Source: Clostridia bacterium
GTDB lineage: Bacteria; Bacillota; Clostridia; Christensenellales; Aristaeellaceae
DNA length: 37,713 nt
Direction: 5' to 3'
Assembly (NCBI GenBank): GCA_017470095.1
Contig: JAFUFC010000128.1
Location: forward strand, 1 to 37,713
Position 1 is the first letter of the stretch. Each line of letters starts with the position of its first letter. Under the pieces are notes generated by a model. That model was not told the origin of the DNA. It saw only the letters and a list, made by a program, of their open reading frames with translations, and did not search any database. This document shows positions 1 through 8,281 of the stretch, piece by piece. Both the position numbers and the translations under genes were made by a program.

Positions 1-1
1 T

Positions 2-620
2 GAACTGGCCGCTGCCAAGGCCGACGCTGAAGCTGCCGCCAAGACCGCTGCCGATGAACTGGCCGCTGCCAAGGCCGACGCTGAAGCTGCCGCCCAGGCT
101 GCCGCTGACAAGGCCGCCGCCGATCTGGCCGCTGCCAAGGAAACCGCTGAGAAAGCCGCAAAAGAAGCTGCTGATAAGGCTGCCGCCGAACTGGAAGCCG
201 TTAAAGCCGCTGCCCAGGAAGCTGCTGACAAGGCCACTGCCGAACTGGCCGCTAAGGATGAAAAAATTGCCAGCCTGACCCAGGAAATTGATCTGCTCAA
301 GCAGGGCAGCGCGGACGCCGCCGACCTGGCCAAGCAGTTTGATGCCGTGAAGGCCGACGCCGAAGCCGCCGCCAAGGCTGCTGCGGAAGAGCTGGCCACC
401 GTTAAGGCTGATGCTGAAGCCGCCGCTAAAGAAGCTGCGGACAAAGCCGCTGCCGAACTGGCTGCGGTTAAGACTGACGCCGAAGCCGCCGCTAAGGAAG
501 CTGCGGACAAGGCCGCTGCCGAACTGGCCGCCGTTAAGGAAGCCGCCGCTACCGAAGTGGCCACTGTGAAAGCCGATGCCGAAGCTGCCGCTAAGGCCGC
601 CGCTGAAAGGCTGAACGCCT
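2..620 (+). repeat. Imperfect in-frame 54/66-bp repeats of the alanine-rich protein
   Basis: Units of 18 and 22 codons recur; the nearly identical block beginning GAACTGGCCGCTGCCAAGG occurs at 2 and again at 56. Later units, from about 347, are 22 codons long and almost identical to each other. Repeat length can change by slippage or recombination, so assembly here deserves care. Confidence 0.7.
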
Positions 621-721
621 CCAAAATTCAGATCGAAGAGCTGCTCCAACAGCTGGGTGAAGACAGCGCCCTCAAGACCAAAGTGGAAGACCTGCTGAAT
701 CTCTTCAAAACTGAAGAATAA
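2..721 (+). CDS. Alanine-rich helical repeat protein, C-terminal part (5' end outside window)
   Basis: The frame is open from the window edge to TAA at 719-721, so only the last 239 residues are seen. The protein is mostly Ala, Lys, Glu and Asp in repeating blocks such as ADAEAAAKEAADKAAAELAAVK-type units of about 18 and 22 residues, interrupted near residues 83-115 by a less repetitive, more polar stretch (KDEKIASLTQEI). The last ~35 residues lose the repeat and carry leucines (IEELLQQLG, VEDLLNLF). Such composition predicts one long alpha helix or coiled coil with mixed heptad and 11-residue periodicity. No enzymatic domain is visible. I do not recognise the family; TolA-like, phasin-like or LEA-like proteins have similar composition, but composition alone cannot decide. 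A good terminator follows at once, so this is the last gene of its transcript. Confidence 0.75.
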   Translation, partial: ELAAAKADAEAAAKTAADELAAAKADAEAAAQAAADKAAADLAAAKETAEKAAKEAADKAAAELEAVKAAAQEAADKATAELAAKDEKIASLTQEIDLLKQGSADAADLAKQFDAVKADAEAAAKAAAEELATVKADAEAAAKEAADKAAAELAAVKTDAEAAAKEAADKAAAELAAVKEAAATEVATVKADAEAAAKAAAERLNASKIQIEELLQQLGEDSALKTKVEDLLNLFKTEE

Positions 722-753
722 TTTTTTCGCTTTATCAAAAAAGAACACAGCAA

Positions 754-784
754 AATCCCCGCCGCAGCTTCTGCGACGGGGATT
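754..784. terminator. Bidirectional terminator between converging genes
   Basis: AATCCCCG (754-761) pairs with CGGGGATT (777-784), and CGCAG (763-767) with CTGCG (771-775), with one mismatch and a 3-base loop. An A-run lies on the 5' side (T-run for the minus strand, serving htrA) and a weaker T-rich stretch on the 3' side. Confidence 0.75.
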
Positions 785-827
785 GTTTGATGTACTGTTT
801 GTATACCATTCAAAACCGGTAAAGCCG

Positions 828-2120
828 TTACATATTCAAGTCATCGATGACCCGCAGGGTAACGGTCAGGTCGATATACTGGCCCTCGCCCACTTGGCTC
901 AAGTCGATGCCGTTCTGATCGGCAAATTGGGCCAGCCCCTCATCCCGGAATACCTTGATGGCCAGCTGATCGCCTTCATTGTAGCCAGCCAGCTTCTGGG
1001 TCAGGGCAGTGTGGGAAGAAATGACGGTGCCGTCCACTTCCACGATGATGTCGCCGGGCTGGATGCCGCCTTCGGCAGCAGGAGAATTTTCATCCACCAC
1101 TTTGACGAACGCGCCTTGCGGAATCACGCTGGCAGCGCCGGTATTGATGGTAGTTACGGTGATGCCCAGCCGGGGCTTGCCCTGCAGGGGAGAATTGACG
1201 GCGGCATCGTTGCCGGAGCCAGATCTGCCGGCGGAAGCGGTGGCGGCGAAAGCGTCATAATCCTTCAAAACCTGCTGGATCAGGGGTTTGGCCACGTTGA
1301 TGGGGATGCACATGCCGATGTTATCAATGCTGGCGGAGAAGAAGCCGTTGGAGGAATACTTCCGGGCCGGAATGCCCTGCAATTGGCCCAGGGTGTTGAA
1401 CAGACCGCCGCCGGAGTTGCCGGAGTTGATGGCGGCGTCCACCTGGATCATGGTATTGCTGATGGTGGTGCGACGACCATAACGGTCGGTGGTGGAATCT
1501 TTCACTTCACGGTCGATGGCGGATACGACGCCTACGGTCAGCGTCCGGGCAAAATCTTCGCCCAGGGGGTTGCCAATAACGATGGCCCATTCACCCACCT
1601 GCAATTGATCGCTGTCGCCCAGGGGCACGGCCTTCAAATCCAGGCCGGGCACCTGCAACACGGCAATGTCCAGGTCGGAATCATAGCCCACCACAGTGGC
1701 TTCGTGTTCGCTTTCATCCAAGGCAGTGGTCACGGTAACGCGGCTGGAGCCTTCCACCACGTGGTAGTTGGTCAGCACGTGGCCGTAATTGCTGATGACC
1801 ACGCCGCTGCCTGTGCCGGCCAGAGATTCCCGGGGCTCACTGTTGCGCCCGCCGTAACCATAGCCGAAGCCATAGCCGTAATAGGACTGGGTGGTGGTGT
1901 AGTTATTCACGCCCACCACGCTGTTGCGCACATCGTTGGCCACCTGGATGAAGGGGCTGGTCACCTGGGACGCGTCGGTGGTGGTGTTCACGATGGCGTC
2001 AATTTCCGTGTCAGGGATACCGTTGGTAGCGGCGCCAGCGTTGATCAGGGTGGTGGCGATCATCACCACGGCCAGCAGTACGGCCAGCAGACCAAAGGAC
2101 AAAGAAGCATGCTTTTTCAT
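828..2120 (-). CDS. htrA: HtrA/DegP-family trypsin-like serine protease with PDZ domain
   Basis: 430 residues. A hydrophobic N-terminal segment (about 9-30) is a signal anchor, placing the protease outside the membrane. The S1C protease domain holds His120 (TNYHVV), Asp151 (SDLDIAVL) and Ser236 (GNSGG), the complete catalytic triad. The usual GNSGGPL reads GNSGGGL here. One PDZ domain follows (about 315-425), with the RLGI carboxylate-binding loop near 317-320 and GGIQPGDII. A Tyr/Gly-rich stretch at 80-91 is unusual and sits just before the protease core. Family role: degradation of misfolded exported proteins, often under envelope stress. The ATG at 2120 is preceded by AGGAGG at the right distance. 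It stands alone between a terminator and a 150-bp gap, so it is probably monocistronic. Family call is firm; the symbol is by family only. Confidence 0.95.
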   Translation of the reverse strand: MKKHASLSFGLLAVLLAVVMIATTLINAGAATNGIPDTEIDAIVNTTTDASQVTSPFIQVANDVRNSVVGVNNYTTTQSYYGYGFGYGYGGRNSEPRESLAGTGSGVVISNYGHVLTNYHVVEGSSRVTVTTALDESEHEATVVGYDSDLDIAVLQVPGLDLKAVPLGDSDQLQVGEWAIVIGNPLGEDFARTLTVGVVSAIDREVKDSTTDRYGRRTTISNTMIQVDAAINSGNSGGGLFNTLGQLQGIPARKYSSNGFFSASIDNIGMCIPINVAKPLIQQVLKDYDAFAATASAGRSGSGNDAAVNSPLQGKPRLGITVTTINTGAASVIPQGAFVKVVDENSPAAEGGIQPGDIIVEVDGTVISSHTALTQKLAGYNEGDQLAIKVFRDEGLAQFADQNGIDLSQVGEGQYIDLTVTLRVIDDLNM

Positions 2121-2272
2121 TTGCGTAACCTCCTTTAAGCGAATGGAACGCTTTTAAATCTTTCTCTCCCTTTCGGGTACAGCCCCATTGTAAAATGGAA
2201 TTTTTACGAAATTTTGAACAGTAAATGAACAATCGCAATTTTATTTTTTTTGCGGGTCCCGCCGTGGGCCGA

Positions 2273-3142
2273 TCATACCCCGGTCAGATCAAAAGGCGGC
2301 GTATAGCTGCTCTCCGCCGACTCCTTTTCCTGGGTATAGCCCGTCAGCCCCAGCATATCAAAATGGGCCAGTACCCGCGCGTATTCCTGATCGGTGATGC
2401 GCCGCTCCAGCCCTTTCACCTGGCACCAGGGCACCGGCGTATATTGCCGCATCAAAGACACGGGCGTGCCCTTGGGCAGCCGTTCCGCAATAAAATCCAG
2501 CATCCGGCAGCTATCACCCGTGCAGCCCGGCAGAATCAAGTGGCGCACGATGGTGCCCTTTTGCATCATGCCGTTTTCATCATATTGGGGCAGACCCGTT
2601 TGGCGGCACATTTCTTCGATGGCGGCGGAAGAAACTTCAAAATAATCCGCCACCCCGGCGCACAGCTTCGCAATGCGGGGAGAAACGTGCTTGCAGTCCG
2701 GCAGGTAGATGTCGATCGCGCCTTTGAGCATGCGCAAGGTTTCGATCTTCTCATACCCGCCGCTGTTCCACACGATGGGGATGCCCGGACGGTATGCGCT
2801 CAGTGCGTCCAAAATGGCTGGAATGAACGGTGTGCCCGTCACCAGGTTGATATTATGCGCGCCCTGATCCTCCAGCATCCTGAAAATATCCGCCAGGCGT
2901 CCAACTGAAATATCCTTGCCCTGGCCTTCATGACTGATAGGAAAATTTTGGCAATAGACGCAGCCCAGCGTGCAGCCGGAAAAAAACACCGTACCGCTGC
3001 CACGAACGCCGGAAATACAGGGCTCCTCCCAGAAATGGAGGGCCGCCCGGGCCACCCGGGGCGTTTCCCCCATGCCGCAAAAACCGGTGCGCACGGCCCG
3101 GTCGATCCCGCAGTTTCGGGGGCATAACGTACAAACAGTCAT
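2273..3142 (-). CDS. Radical SAM protein, PflX/COG1313 type
   Basis: 289 residues from the ATG at 3142, which has an AAAGGA ribosome site; the frame is open further upstream but lacks a better site. The radical SAM cluster motif CxxxCxxC is at Cys57, Cys61 and Cys64 (GCTLGCVYCQN). An N-terminal CTLCPRNCG block with further cysteines (4, 7, 11, 22) is typical of the PflX-like group and may bind a second metal. The family resembles pyruvate formate-lyase activases, but its substrate is not established, so no activase role is claimed. The gene lies about 70 bases downstream of mltG in the same direction, probably in one operon with mltG and the YlbF-like gene. The gap holds a CCTTC/GAAGG hairpin that could modulate readthrough. 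Confidence 0.9.
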   Translation of the reverse strand: MTVCTLCPRNCGIDRAVRTGFCGMGETPRVARAALHFWEEPCISGVRGSGTVFFSGCTLGCVYCQNFPISHEGQGKDISVGRLADIFRMLEDQGAHNINLVTGTPFIPAILDALSAYRPGIPIVWNSGGYEKIETLRMLKGAIDIYLPDCKHVSPRIAKLCAGVADYFEVSSAAIEEMCRQTGLPQYDENGMMQKGTIVRHLILPGCTGDSCRMLDFIAERLPKGTPVSLMRQYTPVPWCQVKGLERRITDQEYARVLAHFDMLGLTGYTQEKESAESSYTPPFDLTGV

Positions 3143-3212
3143 TTTTCTTTCCTTTCGTAAATCAAGGCCCCCTTCCGAAGAAGAAGGCCCCGAAGCGTTC
3201 CGATTGGTAATT

Positions 3213-4400
3213 TTACAAGCCCTGCTCCCGATCGTATGCCTGCCACAAGGGCGCATAGATGCTCACGGCCAGGTTATGTTCTTCCAATGTGCGGCTGAAA
3301 TACAGTTCGCCGGTGTTGGGATCCTTCGAGCAGAAATACAGGTACTGATCCGCCACGAACTGTTCATCCGGGTACAGCGCTGCCTGGATAGCCGCCGCGG
3401 AGGGCGAGCAGATGGGGCCCACGGGCAGGCCCTTGTTGACGTAGGTGTTGTACGGCGACGCCACCTGCAAATCGGCGTTGGTCAGACTCATACGCTTCAC
3501 GCCGGAAACATACTTCACCGTCACATCGCTGCCCAGGGTCATGTTCAATTTCAAGCGATTGTGAAACACGGCGGACACCTTCGAAAAGTCGGCGGTTTTG
3601 GCTTCTTTCTCGATCATGGAAGCCAGGGTGATCACCTGGTCCATGGTCATGCCCAATTCGTCCGCCCGGTCGTGGTATTCGTTGGTAAAGACCGCTTCCG
3701 TCTGGCTCAGCAGCTTTTTGATAATATCCGCCGCCGTGGCGTTGGTGTAAATTTCGTAAGTGTCCGGCGCCAAATACCCTTCCAGGGCAAACAGCCGGGA
3801 AGACACGTTGGCCGTGGCCAACACATCAGCCACGTAATAATAAGCGGAAAAATCCTGCCCCGTTCGGCACAAGCTGAGGAACTGCTCCTCATCCGTAATC
3901 GCGCCCTGCTCTTTCAGGGAAGACGCAATATCCCGGATGGTCCAGCCGGGAATAACGGTCATGTTCCGGGTGATGGGGTTGCCATCGCCAGTAGTGAGCA
4001 GTTCCATGATCTGCTGCATGCTCATATCCCTGCTGACCTTGTATTCTCCCGCCTGAATTTTCTGTCCATAGCCCAGGAAATCGGCGTAGTATTTGAATAC
4101 CGTGCGGTTGCGAATCAGGTTTTCCGTTTCCAAGTTGTTGGCCACCCGGGTCAAGCTGCTGCCCGACGCCACGGTGAAGATGATTTCCTGATGATCCTGC
4201 TCATTGACCGGGGCGAAGAAATGGCGGTTCACCCAGTTGATGCCGCCCATCACCACGCCGCCCACCACCAGCAGCACGCACAAACCGATGGCAAAGGGGC
4301 GCAGGGCCGTCCACAGCCAGCTGTACCAGTACAGGCCGTATTCCCGCTCCTTGCGCAAGCTTTCGCCGGTGTATTCTTTGTCTTGATCGCGTTTTTTCAA
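3213..4400 (-). CDS. mltG: Endolytic murein transglycosylase MltG (YceG family)
   Basis: 395 residues. A basic cytosolic tail is followed by one membrane segment (about 34-53), then an extracellular LysM-like and catalytic domain. Family motifs are intact: LEGYLAPDTY (207-215), the catalytic glutamate at Glu264 (ASMIEKEA), and SPYNTY...GLPVGPICSPS near the C terminus. MltG cleaves nascent glycan strands and sets their length during peptidoglycan synthesis. The start codon is TTG at 4400: it lies six bases after a clean AGGAGG, and no in-frame ATG competes before the membrane segment. It sits 16 bases after the YlbF-like gene and before the radical SAM gene, forming a probable three-gene operon. 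Confidence 0.95.
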   Translation of the reverse strand: MKKRDQDKEYTGESLRKEREYGLYWYSWLWTALRPFAIGLCVLLVVGGVVMGGINWVNRHFFAPVNEQDHQEIIFTVASGSSLTRVANNLETENLIRNRTVFKYYADFLGYGQKIQAGEYKVSRDMSMQQIMELLTTGDGNPITRNMTVIPGWTIRDIASSLKEQGAITDEEQFLSLCRTGQDFSAYYYVADVLATANVSSRLFALEGYLAPDTYEIYTNATAADIIKKLLSQTEAVFTNEYHDRADELGMTMDQVITLASMIEKEAKTADFSKVSAVFHNRLKLNMTLGSDVTVKYVSGVKRMSLTNADLQVASPYNTYVNKGLPVGPICSPSAAAIQAALYPDEQFVADQYLYFCSKDPNTGELYFSRTLEEHNLAVSIYAPLWQAYDREQGL

Positions 4401-4416
4401 TGGAATCCTCCTTGGA

Positions 4417-4761
4417 TCACACAGGCAGCGGAATATCCATCCCCGCCGCTTGGGTCAGGATGCCGAAAATATCGGCCATCATTTTTTGCAGCCGCATTTC
4501 CGCCATCAAAAAGCCCGAAGTGCGGCTGTCGGCAAACAAAAGCATATTCAAAGATTGGAAGCGCTGGGCGTCCTCTCCCTCCATGCCTTGGCCGGAGAGC
4601 ATACGCATCTGCAAACTGGTTTGCAGCCGCTTATACTCATTCACCAGGGCCTTAATGCCCGCATCAGCGTCGATTTCTTCCTTCAATCGGGCATACTCCC
4701 GGTATTCTTCGCTTTCCTGAATGGCCCGTCCCAGTTGCTTGGCCAATTCCGTTGCCTGCAT
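4417..4761 (-). CDS. YlbF/YmcA family protein
   Basis: 114 residues from the ATG at 4761, which has a GGAGGGA site 5 bases away; the frame is open upstream but the extra residues do not resemble the family. The protein is helical, with the pattern ATELAKQLGRAIQESEEYREY then a variable acidic/leucine region, as in the Com_YlbF family (formerly DUF964). In Bacillus subtilis YlbF, YmcA and YaaT form a complex that adjusts RNase Y activity and so affects competence, sporulation and biofilm genes; whether this homologue does so is inference. It is the first gene of the ylbF-mltG-radical SAM operon, behind an extended -10 promoter. Confidence 0.8.
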   Translation of the reverse strand: MQATELAKQLGRAIQESEEYREYARLKEEIDADAGIKALVNEYKRLQTSLQMRMLSGQGMEGEDAQRFQSLNMLLFADSRTSGFLMAEMRLQKMMADIFGILTQAAGMDIPLPV

Positions 4762-4816
4762 AGCGTTCCCTCCATTGTTGCCAACGATGCAAAGGGATTT
4801 TTTCATCCCTCCTTTT

Positions 4817-4825
4817 ATTATACCA
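4817..4825 (-). promoter_or_regulatory. Extended -10 promoter of the ylbF-like/mltG operon
   Basis: On the minus strand the sequence reads TGGTATAAT, a perfect -10 with the extended TGn motif. No good -35 is present (TTTTCA at 17 bp). The expected leader is about 50 bases. Confidence 0.6.
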
Positions 4826-4895
4826 GCATTTTTCCCAATTGAAAAGATGCCGCCCCCTTTCCCGCTCAAAAACCCTCGTCAATCCGCTTTTTTCC

Positions 4896-4924
4896 TTGCA
4901 TTGCCAGGCAATATGGCGTATAAT
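4896..4924 (+). promoter_or_regulatory. Sigma-A promoter of the ATP-grasp gene
   Basis: TTGCAT (4896-4901), 17-bp spacer, TATAAT (4919-4924). The start codon is about 55 bases downstream. Confidence 0.8.
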
Positions 4925-4981
4925 AGAAATGATATGATTGGGGGAATATCCTGATCAGGATCAAATTTTCGGAGGAACATC

Positions 4982-5989
4982 ATGAGCCGTATCACCTACG
5001 TCATCAAACGCATCGGAAAGATGGATTTTAACCGCATGCAGGAAACCGCCCGGATGCTGCACAAGAAAACGGGCAAGCCCACTGCCTGGCTATTGGCCGA
5101 CATGGGCAAATGCGCCATGAAATACAACGCCGGATACATGGACTATAAAATTGCTGAAATGTACCGCTTGAACGACGCCCAGCGCCGCACCGTCATCACC
5201 CGGGGCATCTCCAACGAGATCGTTCGCCGGATGAACGATAAGGCCTACTGGCATTTCTTTGACGATAAAACCCAGTTTAACACCTTGTTTGAAAAATGGG
5301 TGCAGCGGGACTGGATCCGGGCCGATGAATCCATGACTCAGGACAAGCTGTCCGCCTTCCTCAAAGGCAAAGACCAGGTGATTTACAAGCCGCTGGAAGG
5401 TTCCAGCGGCCAGGGCATCGTGAAATATAAGCAGGAAGATTGGCAGGAATTGCCCCTGTTCATGGATCAGTTGTCTGAAGCGGGCCCGGGCATCCTGGAG
5501 GAAGTGGTCATCCAGCATCCCGAAATGGCCCGGATGTGCCCCACCTCCGTCAACACCGTGCGCATCGCCACGTTGCTTGGCGACAAAAAAGAAGGCATCG
5601 TGTACGCCTTCCTGCGCATCGGCAACGGACGGGTGATGGACAATGTGGACTGCGGCGGCATGGCCGCCCGGGTGGACCTGGACAGCGGCAAGCTGCTCAC
5701 CGTGGGCGCGGATAAGCAGGGCAACACATTTGCGAAGCACCCCATGACCGGCACCGACATCATTGGCTTCCAAATTCCCTTTTTTGAGGAAGCCAAGCAG
5801 ATGTGCATCGAGGCCATGCGGGTGGTGCCCCAGGTGCGGTTTGTGGCTTGGGATGTGGCCATCACCGAAAAGGGTCCCCGGTTCATCGAAGGCAATTCCT
5901 TTCCCAGCCATGCCGTGCCCCAGTTCGCCGCCCATTATCCCGACGGCATCGGCATCCTGCCCGAATTTAGGAAGTTTATTGATATTTAA
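4982..5989 (+). CDS. ATP-grasp enzyme, sugar-transfer-associated type
   Basis: 335 residues, with a GGAGGA site before the ATG. The ATP-grasp fold is recognisable: Lys136 in YKP, the flexible GSSGQG loop (140-145), NTVRIATLL (191-199) and the metal-binding end FIEGNSFP (301-308) with Glu303 and Asn305. The pattern best fits the sugar-transfer-associated ATP-grasp family (PF14397). ATP-grasp enzymes join a carboxylate to an amine or thiol through an acyl-phosphate; members of this subfamily often sit in capsule or envelope clusters, but the substrate is unknown. Here no glycan genes surround it: it is alone behind its own strong promoter. Fold confidence is high, exact function low. Confidence 0.85.
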   Translation: MSRITYVIKRIGKMDFNRMQETARMLHKKTGKPTAWLLADMGKCAMKYNAGYMDYKIAEMYRLNDAQRRTVITRGISNEIVRRMNDKAYWHFFDDKTQFNTLFEKWVQRDWIRADESMTQDKLSAFLKGKDQVIYKPLEGSSGQGIVKYKQEDWQELPLFMDQLSEAGPGILEEVVIQHPEMARMCPTSVNTVRIATLLGDKKEGIVYAFLRIGNGRVMDNVDCGGMAARVDLDSGKLLTVGADKQGNTFAKHPMTGTDIIGFQIPFFEEAKQMCIEAMRVVPQVRFVAWDVAITEKGPRFIEGNSFPSHAVPQFAAHYPDGIGILPEFRKFIDI

Positions 5990-5999
5990 CCAGCTTTTC

Positions 6000-6024
6000 C
6001 GGAAGAAAACTGCTTGTTCTTCCG
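6000..6024 (+). terminator. Possible terminator after the ATP-grasp gene
   Basis: CGGAAGAA (6000-6007) pairs with TTCTTCCG (6017-6024) across a 9-base loop. The tail TTATAT is a poor T-run, so efficiency is doubtful. Confidence 0.4.
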
Positions 6025-6084
6025 TTATATGGCTGTCAAGAACCAACCGAAAGCGCTGCTGAACGCGCCAAAGGAGCTGAAACC

Positions 6085-7671
6085 ATGGATTTGATCAGAA
6101 CGCTGCTGGTGTACATGATGCTGGCCGTGGGCGCTTCCACTGAAGGCGCGCCCGCCGTAACCCCGCTTCCTGTCACCCCCACTCCGGCCCCATCGCCCAT
6201 CGCGGTGGTGGTTTCCTCCCCCATTCCTGCCGCCACAGCCACGCCGGCCGTCCGTTATACCACGCTGTATGTAGGCGATAAGGGCGAAAACGTGCGCAAA
6301 ATGCAGCAGCGGCTGAAGGATCTGGGCTATTATTCCGGAAAAATCGACGGCCAATATGGCCAGCAGACCCGCCGGGCCGTGGAGGCTTTCCAAACCAATA
6401 ACGGCCTGAAGGTGGATGGCATTGCGGGCCGCGCCACCCTGACGGTGCTCTATGAAGGCAAGGGGCTGGCCACCCCCGGTCCCAACGGTACTGCCCGGCC
6501 AACGGCCACGCCGCCGCTGAATGTAACAGTGCCGGTGTATTATGTGGATCAGAACGGCAGCATCCTGCGTCGGGTGGATATGGTGCTCTATGAGGGCTCC
6601 ACCACTATTTACGCCAATGCCGCCAACGTCAGCGCCGGGTACACCCTCCTGTCGGATAACGCCGCGGTAGTCACCGTGTCCAAGGGTGTGGCAAAGCCGG
6701 ATTCGGTGTACTTCCGTTATCAGGCTGCCCCCACCGCCGCGCCTGCGCCCCAGGAAATTTCCATGCCGGTCATTTATATGACTGATACCGGCGATGTGAT
6801 GCTGCGAGAGAGCGTAACCCTGCCCAGCGGCGCCATCACCCCGGTCACTGTCGGCCACTCTATTGATGAATCGACCTTCCGGCTCATCAGCCCGGACACC
6901 GTGAACGTCACCGTTTCCGTCCAGGGCGCCGCCTCCCCCGCCACCGTAATTTTTACCTACCGGTTCACTGAACCGACCGCCGCGCCGGAATCCACAGCGA
7001 CTCCCGAACCGACCGCCGAGCCCACGGCGACTCCCGAACCCACAGCCGAACCCACAGCGACTCCCGAGCCGACCGCCGAACCCTCGGCAACTCCCGAGCC
7101 GACCGCCGAGCCCACGGCGACTCCCGAGCCCACCGCCGAGCCCACGGCAACTCCCGAGCCCACCGCCGAACCAACGGCAACTCCCGAGCCCACCGCCGAA
7201 CCAACGGCGACTCCCGAGCCCACCGCCGAACCAACGGCGACTCCCGAACCCACCACCGAACCCACGACAACTCCCGAGCCCTCGGCGACTCCCGAGCCCA
7301 CCACCGAACCCACAGCCTCGCCCCAGCCCCTGTCGAAAGGCGGGGATGCGATGCTGCTCAACGGCGTCACCCAGTCCCTATCCTGGTATCAAGATAACAA
7401 ATCCAATGCTTATGTCAGCCTGAAAAAGCTGGCGCAAGCCCTGGGTCTGTCCTATACCGCCAACGCAGAATGCGTGCTGAATGGGCACTATGTGGCCGCC
7501 ATTTACAATGACGACAGCGGCATCATCGCCCTGACGGTGGATGAAAAGAACTACGAAAAGAACGGCGCCCTGCAAAGCGGCGATCTGCTGGTGAACGCCC
7601 ACTTCCTGGAAGCCATCGGCGCTGAAGTCACCATGAGCGATGGAAACCTGTCCATTGAGCTGAGCAAATAA
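6085..7671 (+). CDS. Secreted peptidoglycan-binding protein with Pro/Thr/Glu repeat linker and Cu-amine-oxidase-N-like stalk domain
   Basis: 528 residues; ATG follows AAAGGAG. A short hydrophobic start (about 3-16) suggests export. Order: a Pro/Thr/Ala spacer, a PG_binding_1 domain (about 59-113: GDKGENVRKMQQRLKDLGYY, then DGIAGRATLTVLY), two beta-rich modules starting VPVYYVDQNG and MPVIYMTDTG that look like duplicates of each other, a TATPEPTAEP repeat linker (about 303-412), and a C-terminal domain (about 417-528, starting MLLNGVTQSLSWY) resembling the copper amine oxidase N-terminal (stalk) domain of wall proteins. The protein probably attaches to or spans the cell wall; no catalytic domain is visible. 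It has its own terminator. Similar linker style and PG_binding_1 use recur in the barnase protein at 33279. Confidence 0.85.
   Translation: MDLIRTLLVYMMLAVGASTEGAPAVTPLPVTPTPAPSPIAVVVSSPIPAATATPAVRYTTLYVGDKGENVRKMQQRLKDLGYYSGKIDGQYGQQTRRAVEAFQTNNGLKVDGIAGRATLTVLYEGKGLATPGPNGTARPTATPPLNVTVPVYYVDQNGSILRRVDMVLYEGSTTIYANAANVSAGYTLLSDNAAVVTVSKGVAKPDSVYFRYQAAPTAAPAPQEISMPVIYMTDTGDVMLRESVTLPSGAITPVTVGHSIDESTFRLISPDTVNVTVSVQGAASPATVIFTYRFTEPTAAPESTATPEPTAEPTATPEPTAEPTATPEPTAEPSATPEPTAEPTATPEPTAEPTATPEPTAEPTATPEPTAEPTATPEPTAEPTATPEPTTEPTTTPEPSATPEPTTEPTASPQPLSKGGDAMLLNGVTQSLSWYQDNKSNAYVSLKKLAQALGLSYTANAECVLNGHYVAAIYNDDSGIIALTVDEKNYEKNGALQSGDLLVNAHFLEAIGAEVTMSDGNLSIELSK
6991..7260 (+). repeat. 30-bp minisatellite, nine in-register units encoding TATPEPTAEP
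   Basis: Nine 30-bp units follow with only synonymous or conservative changes, then degenerate partial units to about 7320. The repeat is in frame, so unit gain or loss would change linker length without frameshift. Confidence 0.9.
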
Positions 7672-7688
7672 ACCAGCCCCTAAAATCA

Positions 7689-7722
7689 AACTGGCGGAGA
7701 CAAAATCTCCGTCAGTTTTTTT
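7689..7722 (+). terminator. Intrinsic terminator
   Basis: AACTGGCGGAGA (7689-7700) pairs with TCTCCGTCAGTT (7706-7717), with one G-U pair and a CAAAA loop, and runs into seven or more T. Confidence 0.9.
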
Positions 7723-7729
7723 CACATTC

Positions 7730-7757
7730 GCAACCTTTTCACTTGTTCAATCGTATC
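7730..7757 (+). promoter_or_regulatory. Candidate ECF-type autoregulatory promoter
   Basis: GCAACC (7730-7735), 16-bp spacer, CGTATC (7752-7757). AAC at -35 and CGT at -10 are the hallmark of many ECF sigma promoters, and the pair sits 38 bases before an ECF sigma gene. No sigma-A promoter was found in this gap. Confidence 0.55.
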
Positions 7758-7795
7758 TTGGATGAAAGGACCTTTCAAGACTGCGAGGATACACC

Positions 7796-8281
7796 ATGAG
7801 ACAAAACCTGGATGAACTGATCCCCCGGACGCAGGGCAGCCTGTACCGGGCAGCCTTCTCCGTCTGCCGGGACCGGCAGGAAGCGGAAAACATCGTGCAG
7901 GAGACATATCTGACCTACTACCGCAGGCATCAGGAATTCGACAGCGAGAATCACCTGCACGCCTGGCTGCTGCGGGTGGCGATCAACCGGGCCAAGGACG
8001 CATGCCGTTCCTTCTGGCGGCGGAACCGGGTGGATATTGATTCCGTGGCCGCCCAGCTGCCCTTTGAAACGCCCCAGGACGGGGAGGTTTTCAAGGCCGT
8101 CATGCGCCTGCCGGAAAAGCAGCGCGTCACGATTTACCTCTTTTACTACGAGGACCGGCCCATCCGGGACATCGCCCGCATCCTGCGCACCCGGGAAAAC
8201 ACGGTGAAAAGCCATCTTCGCCGGGGACGCATGGCGCTCAAAAACATTTTACAGGAGGGTTGGAGTGATGACGAACCGTGA
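7796..8281 (+). CDS. ECF-type RNA polymerase sigma factor
   Basis: 161 residues, with GAGGA seven bases before the ATG. Sigma region 2 spans about 10-75 (LYRAAFSVCRDRQEAENIVQETYLTYYRR) and region 4 about 100-155 (LPEKQRVTIYLFYYEDRPIRDIARIL, then TVKSHLRRGRMALK, the -35 recognition helix). No region 3, as expected for group 4 sigma factors. It directs RNA polymerase to stress or envelope genes; the trigger is unknown. Its last codons overlap the start of the membrane protein downstream, the usual sigma/anti-sigma arrangement. An ECF-like promoter upstream suggests autoregulation. Confidence 0.95.
   Translation: MRQNLDELIPRTQGSLYRAAFSVCRDRQEAENIVQETYLTYYRRHQEFDSENHLHAWLLRVAINRAKDACRSFWRRNRVDIDSVAAQLPFETPQDGEVFKAVMRLPEKQRVTIYLFYYEDRPIRDIARILRTRENTVKSHLRRGRMALKNILQEGWSDDEP

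Noticed and set aside
2-620. CRISPR or noncoding satellite
   Set aside because: Repeats have no unique spacers and the frame is open throughout.
783-2138. 451-codon plus-strand open frame opposite htrA
   Set aside because: It is antisense to htrA, Gly/His/Val-rich without motif, and lacks a ribosome site; the minus frame has the full catalytic triad.
2970-4655. 561-codon plus-strand open frame opposite mltG and the radical SAM gene
   Set aside because: Product of biased codon use on the other strand; covers parts of three real genes and has no domain.
6991-7320. CRISPR-like array
   Set aside because: Tandem repeats without spacers, in frame inside a gene.
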